DNA of 38,175 nucleotides from an uncultured Caryophanales bacterium (GCA_937896065.1 CALBLI010000001.1:1-38175); one strand, 5' to 3'. Counted from the stretch's first letter, positions 15,818 to 25,391 are shown. Notes: generated by a model from the sequence alone, not told the origin. Translations and numbers: made by a program.

Positions 15818-17320
15818 ATGACATTTAATAAAAGAACTAATGGTATCTTACTTCACATAACTTCTCTTCCTTCTAAGTATGGAATCGGAACACTTGGCGA
15901 AGAAAGTTTTAAATTTGTTGATTTTTTAAAAAGAAGTGAAGTCAAAATTTGGCAGCTTCTTCCTTTATCAGTCACAAGTTATGGCGATAGCCCTTATCAA
16001 TCATTTTCAACTAATGGACTAAATTATTATTTCATTGATTTAGATGAACTTGTCAAGCAAGGCTTACTTACTCAAAAAGAAATTGATGACGCCGATTTAG
16101 AAGATGAAAATAAAAGAAAAGTAAATTATGCTAAACAATATTACAATCGTCTTCCTCTTCTAAAAAAAGCTTTCTCGCGTTTTAATAAAAATGATCACAA
16201 ATTTAAGAAATTTGTTGATGAAAAAGAATATTCTGATTTTGCTTTCTACATGACTTTAAAAAATATTAATGCTGGTAAATGTTGGCTTGAATTTGATGAA
16301 AAATATAAAACATATACTCCTGAAATTGAAAATGAAGTCATATCTTCCTACCATGATGAATATCTATTTTATATTTGGACCCAATTTGAATTTTTAAATG
16401 AATTTAAAAAATTAAAAGATTATGCCAATAAAAATGGAATTCAAATCATGGGCGATATGCCAATATATGTCGCTTTAGATTCAGTTGATTGTTATAAACA
16501 TCCTGAACTTTTTGCGTTTGATGAAGACAATAGACCTACTCTTGTTGCAGGTTGTCCACCTGATGCATTTGCAACAACTGGCCAATTATGGGGTAATCCA
16601 ATTTATAATTATGAATATATGAAGGAAGATAATTTCAAGTGGTTCCATGATAGAATCAAATATAATGTTAAAATATTTGATATTTTAAGAATTGATCACT
16701 TCAGAGGTTTTGCTTCATACTATACCATCAAATATGGTGCACCTGATGCTGTCGATGGAAAGTGGGTAGAAGGGCCTGGTTTTGACTTGTTTAAAGGCTA
16801 TACAAATCTACCAATTGTTGCCGAAGACTTGGGCTTTTTAACAGATGATGTTGTTAAACTTTTAAAAGAAACTGAATTCCCAGGTATGAAAATATTAGAA
16901 TTTGCCTATGATGGTGATAGTAGTAATGATCATAAAGCCTCTAATTCAAATGTTAACTACATTTCATACACTGGAACTCATGATAATATGCCTTTATATG
17001 GCTATCTGAAAACTCTTTCTGGAACTTCTCTAGATAATTTTATTGAAGGTGTTAGAAATGATTGTTCGCTTCTTAATGTTGACTTTAATGATACAACTTT
17101 AAAAGATTTAACATTAACTACTTGTAAACTTGCATACGCATCTAATCAAATATGTGCTATTCTTCCATTACAAGATTTGCTTACAATGGATAATTCTGCC
17201 CGTATGAATGAACCTTCTACCTTATCTGATAAGAATTGGTCATTTAGATTTTTAAAAAGTGATTTTACAGATGATGTTTCTAACTTTGTTAAAGAGAATG
17301 TTAGAAGATATAATCGTTAA
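15818..17320 (+). CDS. malQ: 4-alpha-glucanotransferase MalQ (GH77)
   Basis: 500 aa from the ATG at 15818. The frame stays open to a TTG at 15803, but the GAGGTGG binding site at 15805-15811 selects the ATG. It transfers alpha-1,4-glucan segments between maltodextrins, releasing glucose. Family segments are ILLHITSLPSKYGIGTLGE at the N-terminus, GDMPIYVALDS, CPPDAFATTGQLWGNP, RIDHFRGF (nucleophile Asp), VAEDLGF (acid/base Glu) and TGTHDN (third acidic residue). Length and motifs are complete. It is divergent from the GH13 gene and probably works with it. Confidence 0.95.
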   Translation: MTFNKRTNGILLHITSLPSKYGIGTLGEESFKFVDFLKRSEVKIWQLLPLSVTSYGDSPYQSFSTNGLNYYFIDLDELVKQGLLTQKEIDDADLEDENKRKVNYAKQYYNRLPLLKKAFSRFNKNDHKFKKFVDEKEYSDFAFYMTLKNINAGKCWLEFDEKYKTYTPEIENEVISSYHDEYLFYIWTQFEFLNEFKKLKDYANKNGIQIMGDMPIYVALDSVDCYKHPELFAFDEDNRPTLVAGCPPDAFATTGQLWGNPIYNYEYMKEDNFKWFHDRIKYNVKIFDILRIDHFRGFASYYTIKYGAPDAVDGKWVEGPGFDLFKGYTNLPIVAEDLGFLTDDVVKLLKETEFPGMKILEFAYDGDSSNDHKASNSNVNYISYTGTHDNMPLYGYLKTLSGTSLDNFIEGVRNDCSLLNVDFNDTTLKDLTLTTCKLAYASNQICAILPLQDLLTMDNSARMNEPSTLSDKNWSFRFLKSDFTDDVSNFVKENVRRYNR

Positions 17321-17414
17321 AATTTAATATCTATTATAAATTTCATTTTTTTTTATTTTTTTAATATCTTATTATTGATCACTTTTACTTAAATAATTTT
17401 AAAAAATATCATTT

Positions 17415-17449
17415 AAAAAGCAAAGATGAATCTTATCTTTGCTTTTTTT
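17415..17449. terminator. Bidirectional terminator between malQ and the lipoprotein gene
   Basis: AAAAAGCAAAGAT pairs with ATCTTTGCTTTTT around a seven-base loop. T runs on both strands fit termination of the two convergent genes. Confidence 0.8.
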
Positions 17450-17480
17450 ATATTAGTTACATAACAACATATATAAGCAG

Positions 17481-19334
17481 CTAACTTGTCATTCTGATTG
17501 TGTACAGATATTCATTTTCATAATTATAGTCAGCTTCTTTTATCTTTATTTCATATTTCGATATAGCATTATCATCATTACTAATTTTTTGACCCTCATC
17601 ATTATAATAATAATCTAACAAATAATTTTCATCTTTTTTAAAATAGCGATTATATTTAAAAGAATAGAATCCAAAGGTATCAAGTATTACAAAATTATCA
17701 ATAACTTCATCTATGTTAATTCTTATAACATCTTCAACATATTTATCATATACTTTAATATTATTATACTTAGCAATTTGACTTCTTATTGCATAAATTT
17801 GTTTATTTTCATCATCATTTATAAGACTATAATCTTTAATCTCTTCATCATATGAATATTTATAATCAGAAATGATACTTTTTACCGTTAATAAATCATG
17901 AACATTATTTGAAGCCGTTTTTGATACTTGGATATTTTCATCAACAAATAAGCCTTGATAATTTTGAAATTCTTGTGTAATACTATATTCATCATAATAG
18001 CCGTCTTTCACCACCTGAAGTTGTGCAGAGTTTAATCCATTTGAAAGTTTATGCATTCTCAGCTTTGTAAGTCTAATTTTCCTTACTAAATTATTCATAT
18101 AATTTTTTGAATAACCAATTTTTCTATCATTAAACATTCCAAAAGATTTTTTATATGTTATATTCATATTTTCAACTCGGCAGAATGAATTGAAAGCATC
18201 TTTTTCATTCATCCACTCTTTGCAGTTAATAGGTAAACGTAGCTCACTTGGTAGATAAACAGCTGGTCGATATTTATACATGTAGCTTCCTACTTCACTA
18301 TATGGTGCTACTTGATAATAAAGATATTTATCAGTAAATTCATTTCTTCTTTCTGGATTTGGTAAATGTTTGCCAGCCATATTTACAAGACCATCAAATT
18401 CATATCTTTTAATGTATATCAACTCATCCTTAGTAGTTGTTAATTGATATGGAGAAAGACAATTATTACAGATATGCGATGATAAATTACTTCTTTCTAT
18501 TTCACCAGAATTACTAAAATTACCATATCTTATAATGACAGGAACAAATGCCACGTAGCCATCTTCTTCTTTAATAGAATTAGTTATATATTTATATCCT
18601 GCATTATATTTTTTACTGATTGTCTCATCTTTTTTATAACGTATATAATGATATGTCGTTGAATTATCATATTTTTTAAATTTAGCAATTTTATAAATAA
18701 ATTCATCTTTTATAAAAGAAGTATCTTCTAATATTTGATACTCTTTATAATTTTCAACAAATGACATCCCTTCAACATTTTCGGTTTTGAATTCTTCACT
18801 ATTTTCACTATTTATATTATATACATTGAATTGATATGCTTGCTTACTTGACTTAACTACAGTCTCTCTTGTATCTTTGTAGATTCTTTCATTATAGCTA
18901 TCATTTAAAGAAAATGAACTTTCTACTTCTTCTAAATTCGATGTCAAGTCTCCATTACTATTTGCAAAATAACTTCCAATTTTTCTTTTATCAGTATATT
19001 TAACTCCATCGATTTGATAATTTAATTTATAATTATCATATTTAGTAATCTGATATGTATTATTATCTTTAACATATACATCATCATGCTTATGTGTATA
19101 ACCAGCATCTTTTAAAGAACCATAATAATAAGTTTTACCGTTTTTTGAAAGTTCATTTAAAGGTATTTGCTCTTTATTATTAGTCTTATTTTCACTAACT
19201 TCATCTTTTTTATCTTCTTTTATCTCTTCTTTGTTTATAATAGATGAAGATTCTTTATTTACTTGATCAGAGCAGGATGTTAAAAAAGCTAATGATAAAA
19301 AAGCTAAATTTTTTATAATTTTTATTTTTTTCAT
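17481..19334 (-). CDS. Large lipoprotein of unknown function
   Basis: 617 aa, family not recognised. The N-terminus MKKIKIIKNLAFLSLAFLTSC is a clear lipoprotein signal with lipobox LTSC. Next comes a ~35-residue charged Lys/Glu/Asn linker (residues ~25-60), then a long Tyr/Lys/Asn/Asp-rich extracellular region with many YxxY patterns and one CxxC (ICNNC, near residue 285). No enzyme motif is seen. It is a stand-alone gene with GGAGGA upstream of the ATG, bounded by terminators. The composition suggests a surface-exposed protein; binding or structural roles are only guesses. Confidence 0.8.
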   Translation of the reverse strand: MKKIKIIKNLAFLSLAFLTSCSDQVNKESSSIINKEEIKEDKKDEVSENKTNNKEQIPLNELSKNGKTYYYGSLKDAGYTHKHDDVYVKDNNTYQITKYDNYKLNYQIDGVKYTDKRKIGSYFANSNGDLTSNLEEVESSFSLNDSYNERIYKDTRETVVKSSKQAYQFNVYNINSENSEEFKTENVEGMSFVENYKEYQILEDTSFIKDEFIYKIAKFKKYDNSTTYHYIRYKKDETISKKYNAGYKYITNSIKEEDGYVAFVPVIIRYGNFSNSGEIERSNLSSHICNNCLSPYQLTTTKDELIYIKRYEFDGLVNMAGKHLPNPERRNEFTDKYLYYQVAPYSEVGSYMYKYRPAVYLPSELRLPINCKEWMNEKDAFNSFCRVENMNITYKKSFGMFNDRKIGYSKNYMNNLVRKIRLTKLRMHKLSNGLNSAQLQVVKDGYYDEYSITQEFQNYQGLFVDENIQVSKTASNNVHDLLTVKSIISDYKYSYDEEIKDYSLINDDENKQIYAIRSQIAKYNNIKVYDKYVEDVIRINIDEVIDNFVILDTFGFYSFKYNRYFKKDENYLLDYYYNDEGQKISNDDNAISKYEIKIKEADYNYENEYLYTIRMTS

Positions 19335-19393
19335 ATTTATTCCTCCATCTACTATTTAGTTTGAAGAATAAATATTTTTAAATTATTTCTTTT

Positions 19394-19427
19394 AAAATAA
19401 AAAAAGAGCTACTTTGAAAGTAGCTCC
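19394..19427 (-). terminator. Terminator of the ribosomal protein operon
   Basis: GAGCTACTT/AAGTAGCTC is a perfect 9-bp stem followed on the minus strand by a long T run, starting about 12 bases after the rplQ stop. Confidence 0.92.
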
Positions 19428-19438
19428 ATTAGTTTTAA

Positions 19439-19843
19439 TTAATCAACAAATGAGACGATAGCAAGCTGGGCTTGATCACCACGTCTTGTTGAAGTTTTAA
19501 TTACTGATGTATATCCGCCGTTTCTATTTTTATATTTAGCACCATATTCATCAAATAATTTTTGTAAAGCAGTCTTATTAGTCTTTGGATCAATAAATTG
19601 AGGTCTAACAAAACTTGCAGCAAGTCTTCTAGCAGCTAAATCACCTTTTTTAGCATAGGTAACAAGTCTATCAGCTTCAGCTGAGACTCTTTTAGCAACA
19701 GGAAGAGTTACTTCAACATGTCCAGAAATGATAAGTTGTGAAACAACATTTCTGAGCATATTCTTTTCTTTATCTGAGGTGTAACCAGCTTTGAATCTGA
19801 CACCGCCTTTACCATGAACGTTTTTTCTACCGATTGTGGCCAT
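19439..19843 (-). CDS. rplQ: Ribosomal protein L17
   Basis: 134 aa, last gene of the operon directly after rpoA. The segments GYTSDKEKNMLRNVVSQLI, VTLPVAKRVSAEADRLVT and the C-terminal TRRGDQAQLAIVSFVD identify L17 of the large subunit. The first residues (MATIGRKNVHGKGGVRFKAG) are longer and more Gly-rich than usual. A terminator follows at once, so the ecf transporter and truA genes that often follow in Firmicutes are not in this transcript. Confidence 0.95.
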   Translation of the reverse strand: MATIGRKNVHGKGGVRFKAGYTSDKEKNMLRNVVSQLIISGHVEVTLPVAKRVSAEADRLVTYAKKGDLAARRLAASFVRPQFIDPKTNKTALQKLFDEYGAKYKNRNGGYTSVIKTSTRRGDQAQLAIVSFVD

Positions 19844-19848
19844 ATTAA

Positions 19849-20835
19849 TTATCTCCCTTTAATTCCATCATCACTCATCAATGATAAGTCAAGGCTTGCA
19901 AGTTTATCAAGAATTTCTTTATAAGATTTCTTACCAAGATTTCTAACAGTCATAAGTTCACTCTCTTTCATATTGCAAAGATCTTGAACTGTTTTAAGAC
20001 CATTTCTCTTTAAACAATTATATGAACGGACTGATAAATCTAAATCCTCAAGGGTCATAGAATTGTACTTGTCTTCACTCTTGCTTTCATTAGCAGAAAT
20101 GATATCCATCTTTTTAACTTTTTCATCTAAGTCTTCAAATAATTTGAAGTGTTCTTCTAAGATTTTACTTGCTAATGCAATACCATCTGCAGGAGATGTT
20201 GAACCATCAGTTTTAACTTCAATATTTAGTTTCTCATAATCAGCATCGTGACCAACACGAGTAGGTTCGACATTAATTTTAACATTGAGAATTGGAGAGA
20301 AGTTACTATCGACAGGAATAGTATTGATTGGAAGAGAAGAATTTTTGTTCTCTTCAGCAGTAACAAAACCTCTACCTTTCTTGATATAGAAAGTGGCTTT
20401 GAAATGTCCACCACTAGGAAGATGGCATAAAACTAAATCTTTATTGACGATTTCAATAGAATCTTTAGTTAAAATATCACCAGCGGTGACTTCTTTTTCT
20501 TGACCAATAGCTCTGACATCTAAAGTGAGTTTTTGTTCAAGATAAAATGAATCATCATGTTCAATAGTATCAGTTAAAACGATTTCTTTAACTCTCAAAA
20601 TAATTTGAGTCAAATCTTCAATAACACCATCAAGAGGAGTATATTCATGAAGAGCACCATCAACAGTAACTGCATAAATTGCAATGCCTGGAAGAGAAGA
20701 AAGAAGGACTCTTCTTAAAGCATTACCGACAGTGGTTCCAAAACCTCTTTCAAGTGGTGAAACATCGAAACTACCAAAATTAGATTCTTTCTCATTAGTG
20801 ACAACACTAAATTGTGGTTTATAAAATTCTTTCAT
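19849..20835 (-). CDS. rpoA: RNA polymerase alpha subunit
   Basis: 328 aa. The N-terminal assembly domain contains PLERGFGTTVGNALRRVLLSSLPG, the main dimerisation and beta-contact region. A linker near residue 240 is followed by the C-terminal helix-hairpin-helix domain (LKRNGLKTVQDLCNM, VRNLGKKSYKEI), which contacts UP elements and activators. Length and domain order are normal. Confidence 0.98.
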   Translation of the reverse strand: MKEFYKPQFSVVTNEKESNFGSFDVSPLERGFGTTVGNALRRVLLSSLPGIAIYAVTVDGALHEYTPLDGVIEDLTQIILRVKEIVLTDTIEHDDSFYLEQKLTLDVRAIGQEKEVTAGDILTKDSIEIVNKDLVLCHLPSGGHFKATFYIKKGRGFVTAEENKNSSLPINTIPVDSNFSPILNVKINVEPTRVGHDADYEKLNIEVKTDGSTSPADGIALASKILEEHFKLFEDLDEKVKKMDIISANESKSEDKYNSMTLEDLDLSVRSYNCLKRNGLKTVQDLCNMKESELMTVRNLGKKSYKEILDKLASLDLSLMSDDGIKGR

Positions 20836-20859
20836 TTAATTATTTCCTTTTACTATAAA

Positions 20860-21297
20860 TTATCCACGTGGACGTTTTGGAGGACGGCAACCATTGTGTG
20901 GAATTGGAGTAACATCTGCAATTGATGTAACTTTAAGACCAACAGTCTCTAAAGCACGAACAGCTGTTTCCCTACCTGGTCCTGGACCTTTGATTTCAAC
21001 ATCAACACTTCTTAAACCGCGATCATAAACAGTTTTAGCAACATTGCTAGCAGCAACTTGAGCTGCGTATGGAGTTGATTTTTTTGTACCGCTCATACCG
21101 CAAGTACCAGCACTTGCCCATGCAATAACCTTACCGCTTTCATCAGAAATGGAAACGATGGTATTAGAATAGGAAGCATGAATGTGGCAAACACCTTTGG
21201 TGAAATTTAATTTAGTCTTTTTCTTTCTAATAGTGGTCTTTTTCTTTGCTGCTTTTTTAACAGGTTTACCACTTGCTTTATTTTCAATATCAGCCAT
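20860..21297 (-). CDS. rpsK: Ribosomal protein S11
   Basis: 145 aa. Core segments are HIHASYSNTIVSISD, WASAGTCGMSGTKKSTPYAAQ, GPGPGRETAVRAL and the C-terminal PIPHNGCRPPKRPRG. The Lys-rich N-terminal extension of about 20 residues is longer than in most bacteria. Part of the 30S platform. It lies between rpsM and rpoA as usual. Confidence 0.97.
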   Translation of the reverse strand: MADIENKASGKPVKKAAKKKTTIRKKKTKLNFTKGVCHIHASYSNTIVSISDESGKVIAWASAGTCGMSGTKKSTPYAAQVAASNVAKTVYDRGLRSVDVEIKGPGPGRETAVRALETVGLKVTSIADVTPIPHNGCRPPKRPRG

Positions 21298-21312
21298 TTT
21301 TAAGCTCCTTTA

Positions 21313-21687
21313 TTACATAGTTGCTTTCTTGTGGTTAGCAACAGTTTTTCTTGGACCTTTGCAAGTTCTTGCATTAGTCTTGTCTCTTTGACCACGGCAA
21401 GGAAGAGATCTCTTATGTCTTTGACCTCTATATGTACCGATTTCTTCAAGACGTTTGATTGATAATGATACTTCTCTTCTTAAATCACCTTCAACAACAT
21501 ATTTGCTGACTTGATTTCTGATAGCTGTAAGTTCTTCTTCAGAACAATCTTTAACTTTTTTAGTACCATCAACTTTTGCATCAAGACAAATTGTCTTTGC
21601 TCTTGTTAAACCTATACCATAGATATAACGAAGAGAATAAATTAATTGTTTATTATTTGGAATGTCAACACCGGCGATTCTAGCCAT
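21313..21687 (-). CDS. rpsM: Ribosomal protein S13
   Basis: 124 aa. MARIAGVDIPNNKQLIYSL, YIYGIGLTRAKTI and the C-terminal RGQRHKRSLPCRGQRDKTNA with basic tail are diagnostic. It sits in the 30S head and contacts the P-site tRNA and L5. Usual position after rpmJ. Confidence 0.98.
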   Translation of the reverse strand: MARIAGVDIPNNKQLIYSLRYIYGIGLTRAKTICLDAKVDGTKKVKDCSEEELTAIRNQVSKYVVEGDLRREVSLSIKRLEEIGTYRGQRHKRSLPCRGQRDKTNARTCKGPRKTVANHKKATM

Positions 21688-21702
21688 ATATATTTCTCCT
21701 TA

Positions 21703-21816
21703 TTAACCTTGTCTCTGTTTATGTTTTGGATTGGAACAGATAACCATTACACGACCTTTTCTTTTAATAACCCTGCAATTAGGGCAGATAGGTTTTACTG
21801 AAGCTCTAACTTTCAT
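21703..21816 (-). CDS. rpmJ: Ribosomal protein L36
   Basis: 37 aa, short but complete: MKVRASVKPICPNCRVIKRK then GRVMVICSNPKHKQRQG. The CPNC pair plus a later Cys and His form the zinc site, so this is the C+ zinc-binding form. It lies between infA and rpsM, the normal place, with a GGAG site upstream. Confidence 0.97.
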   Translation of the reverse strand: MKVRASVKPICPNCRVIKRKGRVMVICSNPKHKQRQG

Positions 21817-21831
21817 TATAAGTCTCCTTAT

Positions 21832-22050
21832 TTATTTATATCGGTAAACAATGCAGCCATTTGTTACATCATAGGGAGAGATTTCAAGCGTGACCTTATC
21901 TCCAGGTAAGATTCTGATTTTATTCATTCTCATCTTTCCAGAGATTCTGGCTCTGATCACAGCACCGCCTTCAAGCTTTACCGAATACTTTTCAGCAGGG
22001 AGAGTCTCTATTACAACACCCTCCATTTTAATAAAATCTTCTCGGCTCAT
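21832..22050 (-). CDS. infA: Translation initiation factor IF-1
   Basis: 72 aa, full length. It has the S1-like OB fold with segments MEGVVIETLPAEKYSVKLE and RILPGDKVTLEISPYDVTNG. It binds the 30S A site at initiation. Its ATG overlaps the map stop (ATGA) and a GGAGG site lies within the end of map. Confidence 0.97.
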   Translation of the reverse strand: MSREDFIKMEGVVIETLPAEKYSVKLEGGAVIRARISGKMRMNKIRILPGDKVTLEISPYDVTNGCIVYRYK

Positions 22051-22862
22051 CTTTTATCCTCCATTTCACGTAAATGTCTTCTGACATTTTCATCTACTGA
22101 AGTGATGATTGCTCCAGTGGAAGTAATAATAACATCGTTTTCATAATGACACGTCAATTTTTTGTCTTTTGAAACGACTGTCCATTCATCAGATAAAATC
22201 TCAATAGCATTTTTACCTTGCATTACCATTGGCTCGATAGCAAGGGTCATACCTTCTCTCAGTATTGGTCCTAAACCTAAAGAAGGTTCATAATAATTGT
22301 AAATGAATGGATCTTCATGCATTTGTTGACCTAAACCATGTCCACCATATTCTTTAACTAAAGAATAACCATACCTATCGGCTACTTTATTTATGGCGAT
22401 GGAAATCTCAGATAATCTGATACCAGGTTTTAAGATCTTATATGCTTCAAAGAAACATTCTTCGGTGCAACGGATGAGCCTTTTCGCTTCATCGGAGATG
22501 TTTCCAACTGCAAATGTCCTACAAGCATCACCTTGGAATTTGCTACTATCGACATTACCAATATCAAGGGAAATAATGTCGCCATCTTTTATTATATCAT
22601 GCTTAGATGGGATACCGTGAATTAATTTTTCATTAATTGAAGTACATATATAGCCAGGAAAGCCACTATAGCCATAAAATGTCGGTTTGCAACCTTCATC
22701 TTCAATAAATTGCTTAGCTTTTAAGGCTATGTCATAGGTAGAAATACCAGGTTTTATCTCTTTCTCAAGACGATCAAAGACGCGTCCTAGTTTTTTTCCA
22801 ACCTCAATCATGAAATTCTGTTCACGAGGTGATTTAATAATAATATGTGAGCTGTTACTCAT
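22047..22862 (-). CDS. map: Methionine aminopeptidase type I
   Basis: 271 aa. It removes N-terminal Met from nascent proteins. Metal-ligand segments are LDIGN and GDACRTF (Asp), EYGGHGLG (His), LAIEPM (Glu) and CHYENDVII (Glu). Length is slightly above the family norm because of short N- and C-terminal extensions. It overlaps adk by eight bases and infA by four, showing tight coupling. Confidence 0.95.
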   Translation of the reverse strand: MSNSSHIIIKSPREQNFMIEVGKKLGRVFDRLEKEIKPGISTYDIALKAKQFIEDEGCKPTFYGYSGFPGYICTSINEKLIHGIPSKHDIIKDGDIISLDIGNVDSSKFQGDACRTFAVGNISDEAKRLIRCTEECFFEAYKILKPGIRLSEISIAINKVADRYGYSLVKEYGGHGLGQQMHEDPFIYNYYEPSLGLGPILREGMTLAIEPMVMQGKNAIEILSDEWTVVSKDKKLTCHYENDVIITSTGAIITSVDENVRRHLREMEDKR

Positions 22863-23529
22863 CTAATTTCCTCTTCAAGAAATCTTTAATTTGATCAAAC
22901 ACTTCATCTATTGATAAAAGTGCATTCACTTCATATAAGATACCTTTCTTCTTGTAATATTCAACAAGTGGGAAAGTCTTCTTTTGATAGTCTTCAAGTC
23001 TGACTTTAAAACTCTCTTCTTTATCGTCTTCTCTTTGAACTAAAGTGGAAGAGCAGTTATCACAAATGTTATCAACTTTAGGTTTTTTATTTTTAAGTGA
23101 ATAAGAAGCACCACATTTAAGACATACTCTTCTTGATGAAATACGGCTTATAAGTTCATCATCATCAGCAACTAAGGAGATGACAGCAGTTAATGATGTG
23201 TTTAATGATGATAAGATGCTTTCAAGCTCATCAGCTTGATTGACGGTTCTTGGAAATCCATCAAGCAAAAATCCATTTTTTACATCATCTAAAGCTAGTC
23301 TTTCTTTAACAAGCCCATTAGTCACTGAATCAGGAACTAATTTACCGGCTTGAATGTATGAAGAGGCTTCAAGACCAAGTTCAGTTTTATTTGATATTGC
23401 TGCTCTAAACATATCACCTGTTGAGATATGAACAATGTCAAACTCATTGCAGATAAGTTCTGACTGGGTCCCCTTGCCAGAAGCAGGAGGACCAAGCAGA
23501 ATAATATTTAATGCTTTATTTCTATTCAT
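22855..23529 (-). CDS. adk: Adenylate kinase
   Basis: 224 aa. It interconverts AMP + ATP and 2 ADP. The P-loop is GPPASGKGTQ near residue 13 and the AMP-binding segment is DGFPRTVNQAD. The long LID carries CLKCG and CDNC, so this is the zinc-binding Gram-positive form. Located between secY and map as usual. Confidence 0.97.
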   Translation of the reverse strand: MNRNKALNIILLGPPASGKGTQSELICNEFDIVHISTGDMFRAAISNKTELGLEASSYIQAGKLVPDSVTNGLVKERLALDDVKNGFLLDGFPRTVNQADELESILSSLNTSLTAVISLVADDDELISRISSRRVCLKCGASYSLKNKKPKVDNICDNCSSTLVQREDDKEESFKVRLEDYQKKTFPLVEYYKKKGILYEVNALLSIDEVFDQIKDFLKRKLDE

Positions 23530-23531
23530 AA

Positions 23532-24869
23532 TTATAATTCACTCTCTGAATAACCATTACCAGCTAAGATACCATTGATTTGATTGTTAAGTTCAAGTGC
23601 AACACCAACAACAATGATAAGACCTGTACCACCTAAGGCAAGTGATTGAGGAACTGCTCCAGACAAAGTCAAAATCAAAGGAAGAAGAGCAACAAGCGTT
23701 AAAGCAAGTGAACCTATGAAAGTGATACGATATAAAGTCTTAGAAATATATCTTTCAGTTTCAGTTCCAGGTTTAATACCTGTGATATAAGTACCGCTGT
23801 TTTGGAAATTTTCAGCAATTCTTTCAGGATTGATTTCAAGTTGAGAATAAAAGTATGCAAAGACAATAATCAAAATAGCGTAGATAATTGTTCCCCATGG
23901 GAATGAGACACTACCCATCTTAGTCATTGCTTGATAATTGAATACTTCTTCAATCTTTTTAGCCCAATCAGGTTCATTACCACCAGAGAATAAGTTGATG
24001 ATGATGCTTGGAGCAACCATAATAGATGATGCAAAGATAACAGGCATAACTGAACTTGCATTAACTTTTATTGGTAAAAATGATGCTTTAGTTGTTTCAA
24101 TATCATTGGATTGACTTTGATTTGAATGAGAGACAGGTAATTTTCTAACTGACTTTTCAATGAAAGTTACAAAGATAATGATAGCAACATATGAAATCAA
24201 ATATAAGGCGATTTGAACAGCACCTTCAAGTATCAGTGATGGATCACCAGTATTGACTCTATCAGTCAAGAAATTAGAGAAGGCATTTTGAATTTGAGCA
24301 GGAAGTGAAGAAATGATACCTACAAAAATCATCATAGATATACCATTTCCAATACCCTTATCAGTTATTTGATCACCCATCCAATTTAACATCATTGAAC
24401 CAGCGACCATAAAGATGATAATTTTTGTATATCCCCAAGCTGATTTATCAGCAATAGTGATACCAGTTGCATTTTGTAAAGCAACGATAATACCATATGC
24501 TTGAATAGCTGCTAATATAACAGCTAACATTCTTGTGACCATATCCAATTTTTTACGACCAGTTTCACCTTCTTTTGTCATCTGAGTTAAAGCAGGTAAA
24601 ACATCCATTGATAAAAGTTGAACAATAATCTGACTGGTAATATATGGTGAAACACCAAGAGCCAAAACAGAAAAGTTTTGCAAGGCACCACCGCCCATCA
24701 TATTCAGGATAGAGAAAGCATCATACTTATTATCCCAAATACTTTCGTTGACAGTGACACCAGGAACAGTGATAGCAGACCCTATTCTAAAGACAAAGAA
24801 AATTGCTAAAGTAAATAATACCCTATTTAAAACATCCTTGTTATGAAAAAATGCTGCTACTTTACTCAT
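23532..24869 (-). CDS. secY: Protein translocase subunit SecY
   Basis: 445 aa with about ten membrane segments, forming the SecYEG channel. The typical start (NRVLFTLAIFFVFRIGSAITVPGV), GGGALQNFSVLALGVSPYITS and DKGIGNGISMMIF are present. The cytoplasmic loop before TM7 is polar and Ser/Asn rich (SHSNQSQSND) where basic residues are common. In the C5 loop the usual GIRPG reads GIKPG. Its first base overlaps the rplO stop (TAATG). Confidence 0.97.
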   Translation of the reverse strand: MSKVAAFFHNKDVLNRVLFTLAIFFVFRIGSAITVPGVTVNESIWDNKYDAFSILNMMGGGALQNFSVLALGVSPYITSQIIVQLLSMDVLPALTQMTKEGETGRKKLDMVTRMLAVILAAIQAYGIIVALQNATGITIADKSAWGYTKIIIFMVAGSMMLNWMGDQITDKGIGNGISMMIFVGIISSLPAQIQNAFSNFLTDRVNTGDPSLILEGAVQIALYLISYVAIIIFVTFIEKSVRKLPVSHSNQSQSNDIETTKASFLPIKVNASSVMPVIFASSIMVAPSIIINLFSGGNEPDWAKKIEEVFNYQAMTKMGSVSFPWGTIIYAILIIVFAYFYSQLEINPERIAENFQNSGTYITGIKPGTETERYISKTLYRITFIGSLALTLVALLPLILTLSGAVPQSLALGGTGLIIVVGVALELNNQINGILAGNGYSESEL

Positions 24870-25381
24870 TATTTATCCCCTTCTTGTTGTAAAGAAGCGA
24901 CAAAAAGCTCTTTTAAAGCGACTCTTGCATCCTTTAAAGAGACAACAGTTGCAGTTCCTTTCTTATCTTCAATTGCTTTGATAGCAGATTTGGAGAAAGC
25001 TTGAGCTTTGACATCAAGTTTCTTAGAAAGTTGACCTTTACCTAAGATCTTGACAGGACTATTTAAATTTTTGATGATGTTATGTTCAAGTAAAGCTGTG
25101 TTATCGACAACATCACCATCAGAGAAATGTTTCTCTAATTCTAAAACATTGACAGGAACATATTCAACACGGTTGACATTTTTAAAACCATGCTTTGGAA
25201 GTCTTCTATATAATGGTAATTGACCACCTTCAAAACCAAGAGGCACTTTTTGACCTTGTCTAGCACCTTGACCTTTTTGACCACGGGTAGAGGTTTTACC
25301 CATACCAGAACCGATACCTAAACCGACTCTCTTTGGTAAGTGTCTACTGCCTTTGGCAATTTTTAAATTATGTAATTCCAT
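24869..25381 (-). CDS. rplO: Ribosomal protein L15
   Basis: 170 aa. The Gly/Arg-rich N-terminal region (KRVGLGIGSGMGKTSTRGQK and GFEGGQLPLYRRLPKHGF) is diagnostic. A C-terminal tail of about 20 residues is longer than usual. It starts only ten bases after rpsE, so the L30 gene normally found between them is absent. Confidence 0.97.
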   Translation of the reverse strand: MELHNLKIAKGSRHLPKRVGLGIGSGMGKTSTRGQKGQGARQGQKVPLGFEGGQLPLYRRLPKHGFKNVNRVEYVPVNVLELEKHFSDGDVVDNTALLEHNIIKNLNSPVKILGKGQLSKKLDVKAQAFSKSAIKAIEDKKGTATVVSLKDARVALKELFVASLQQEGDK

Positions 25382-25391
25382 AAATTACCTC

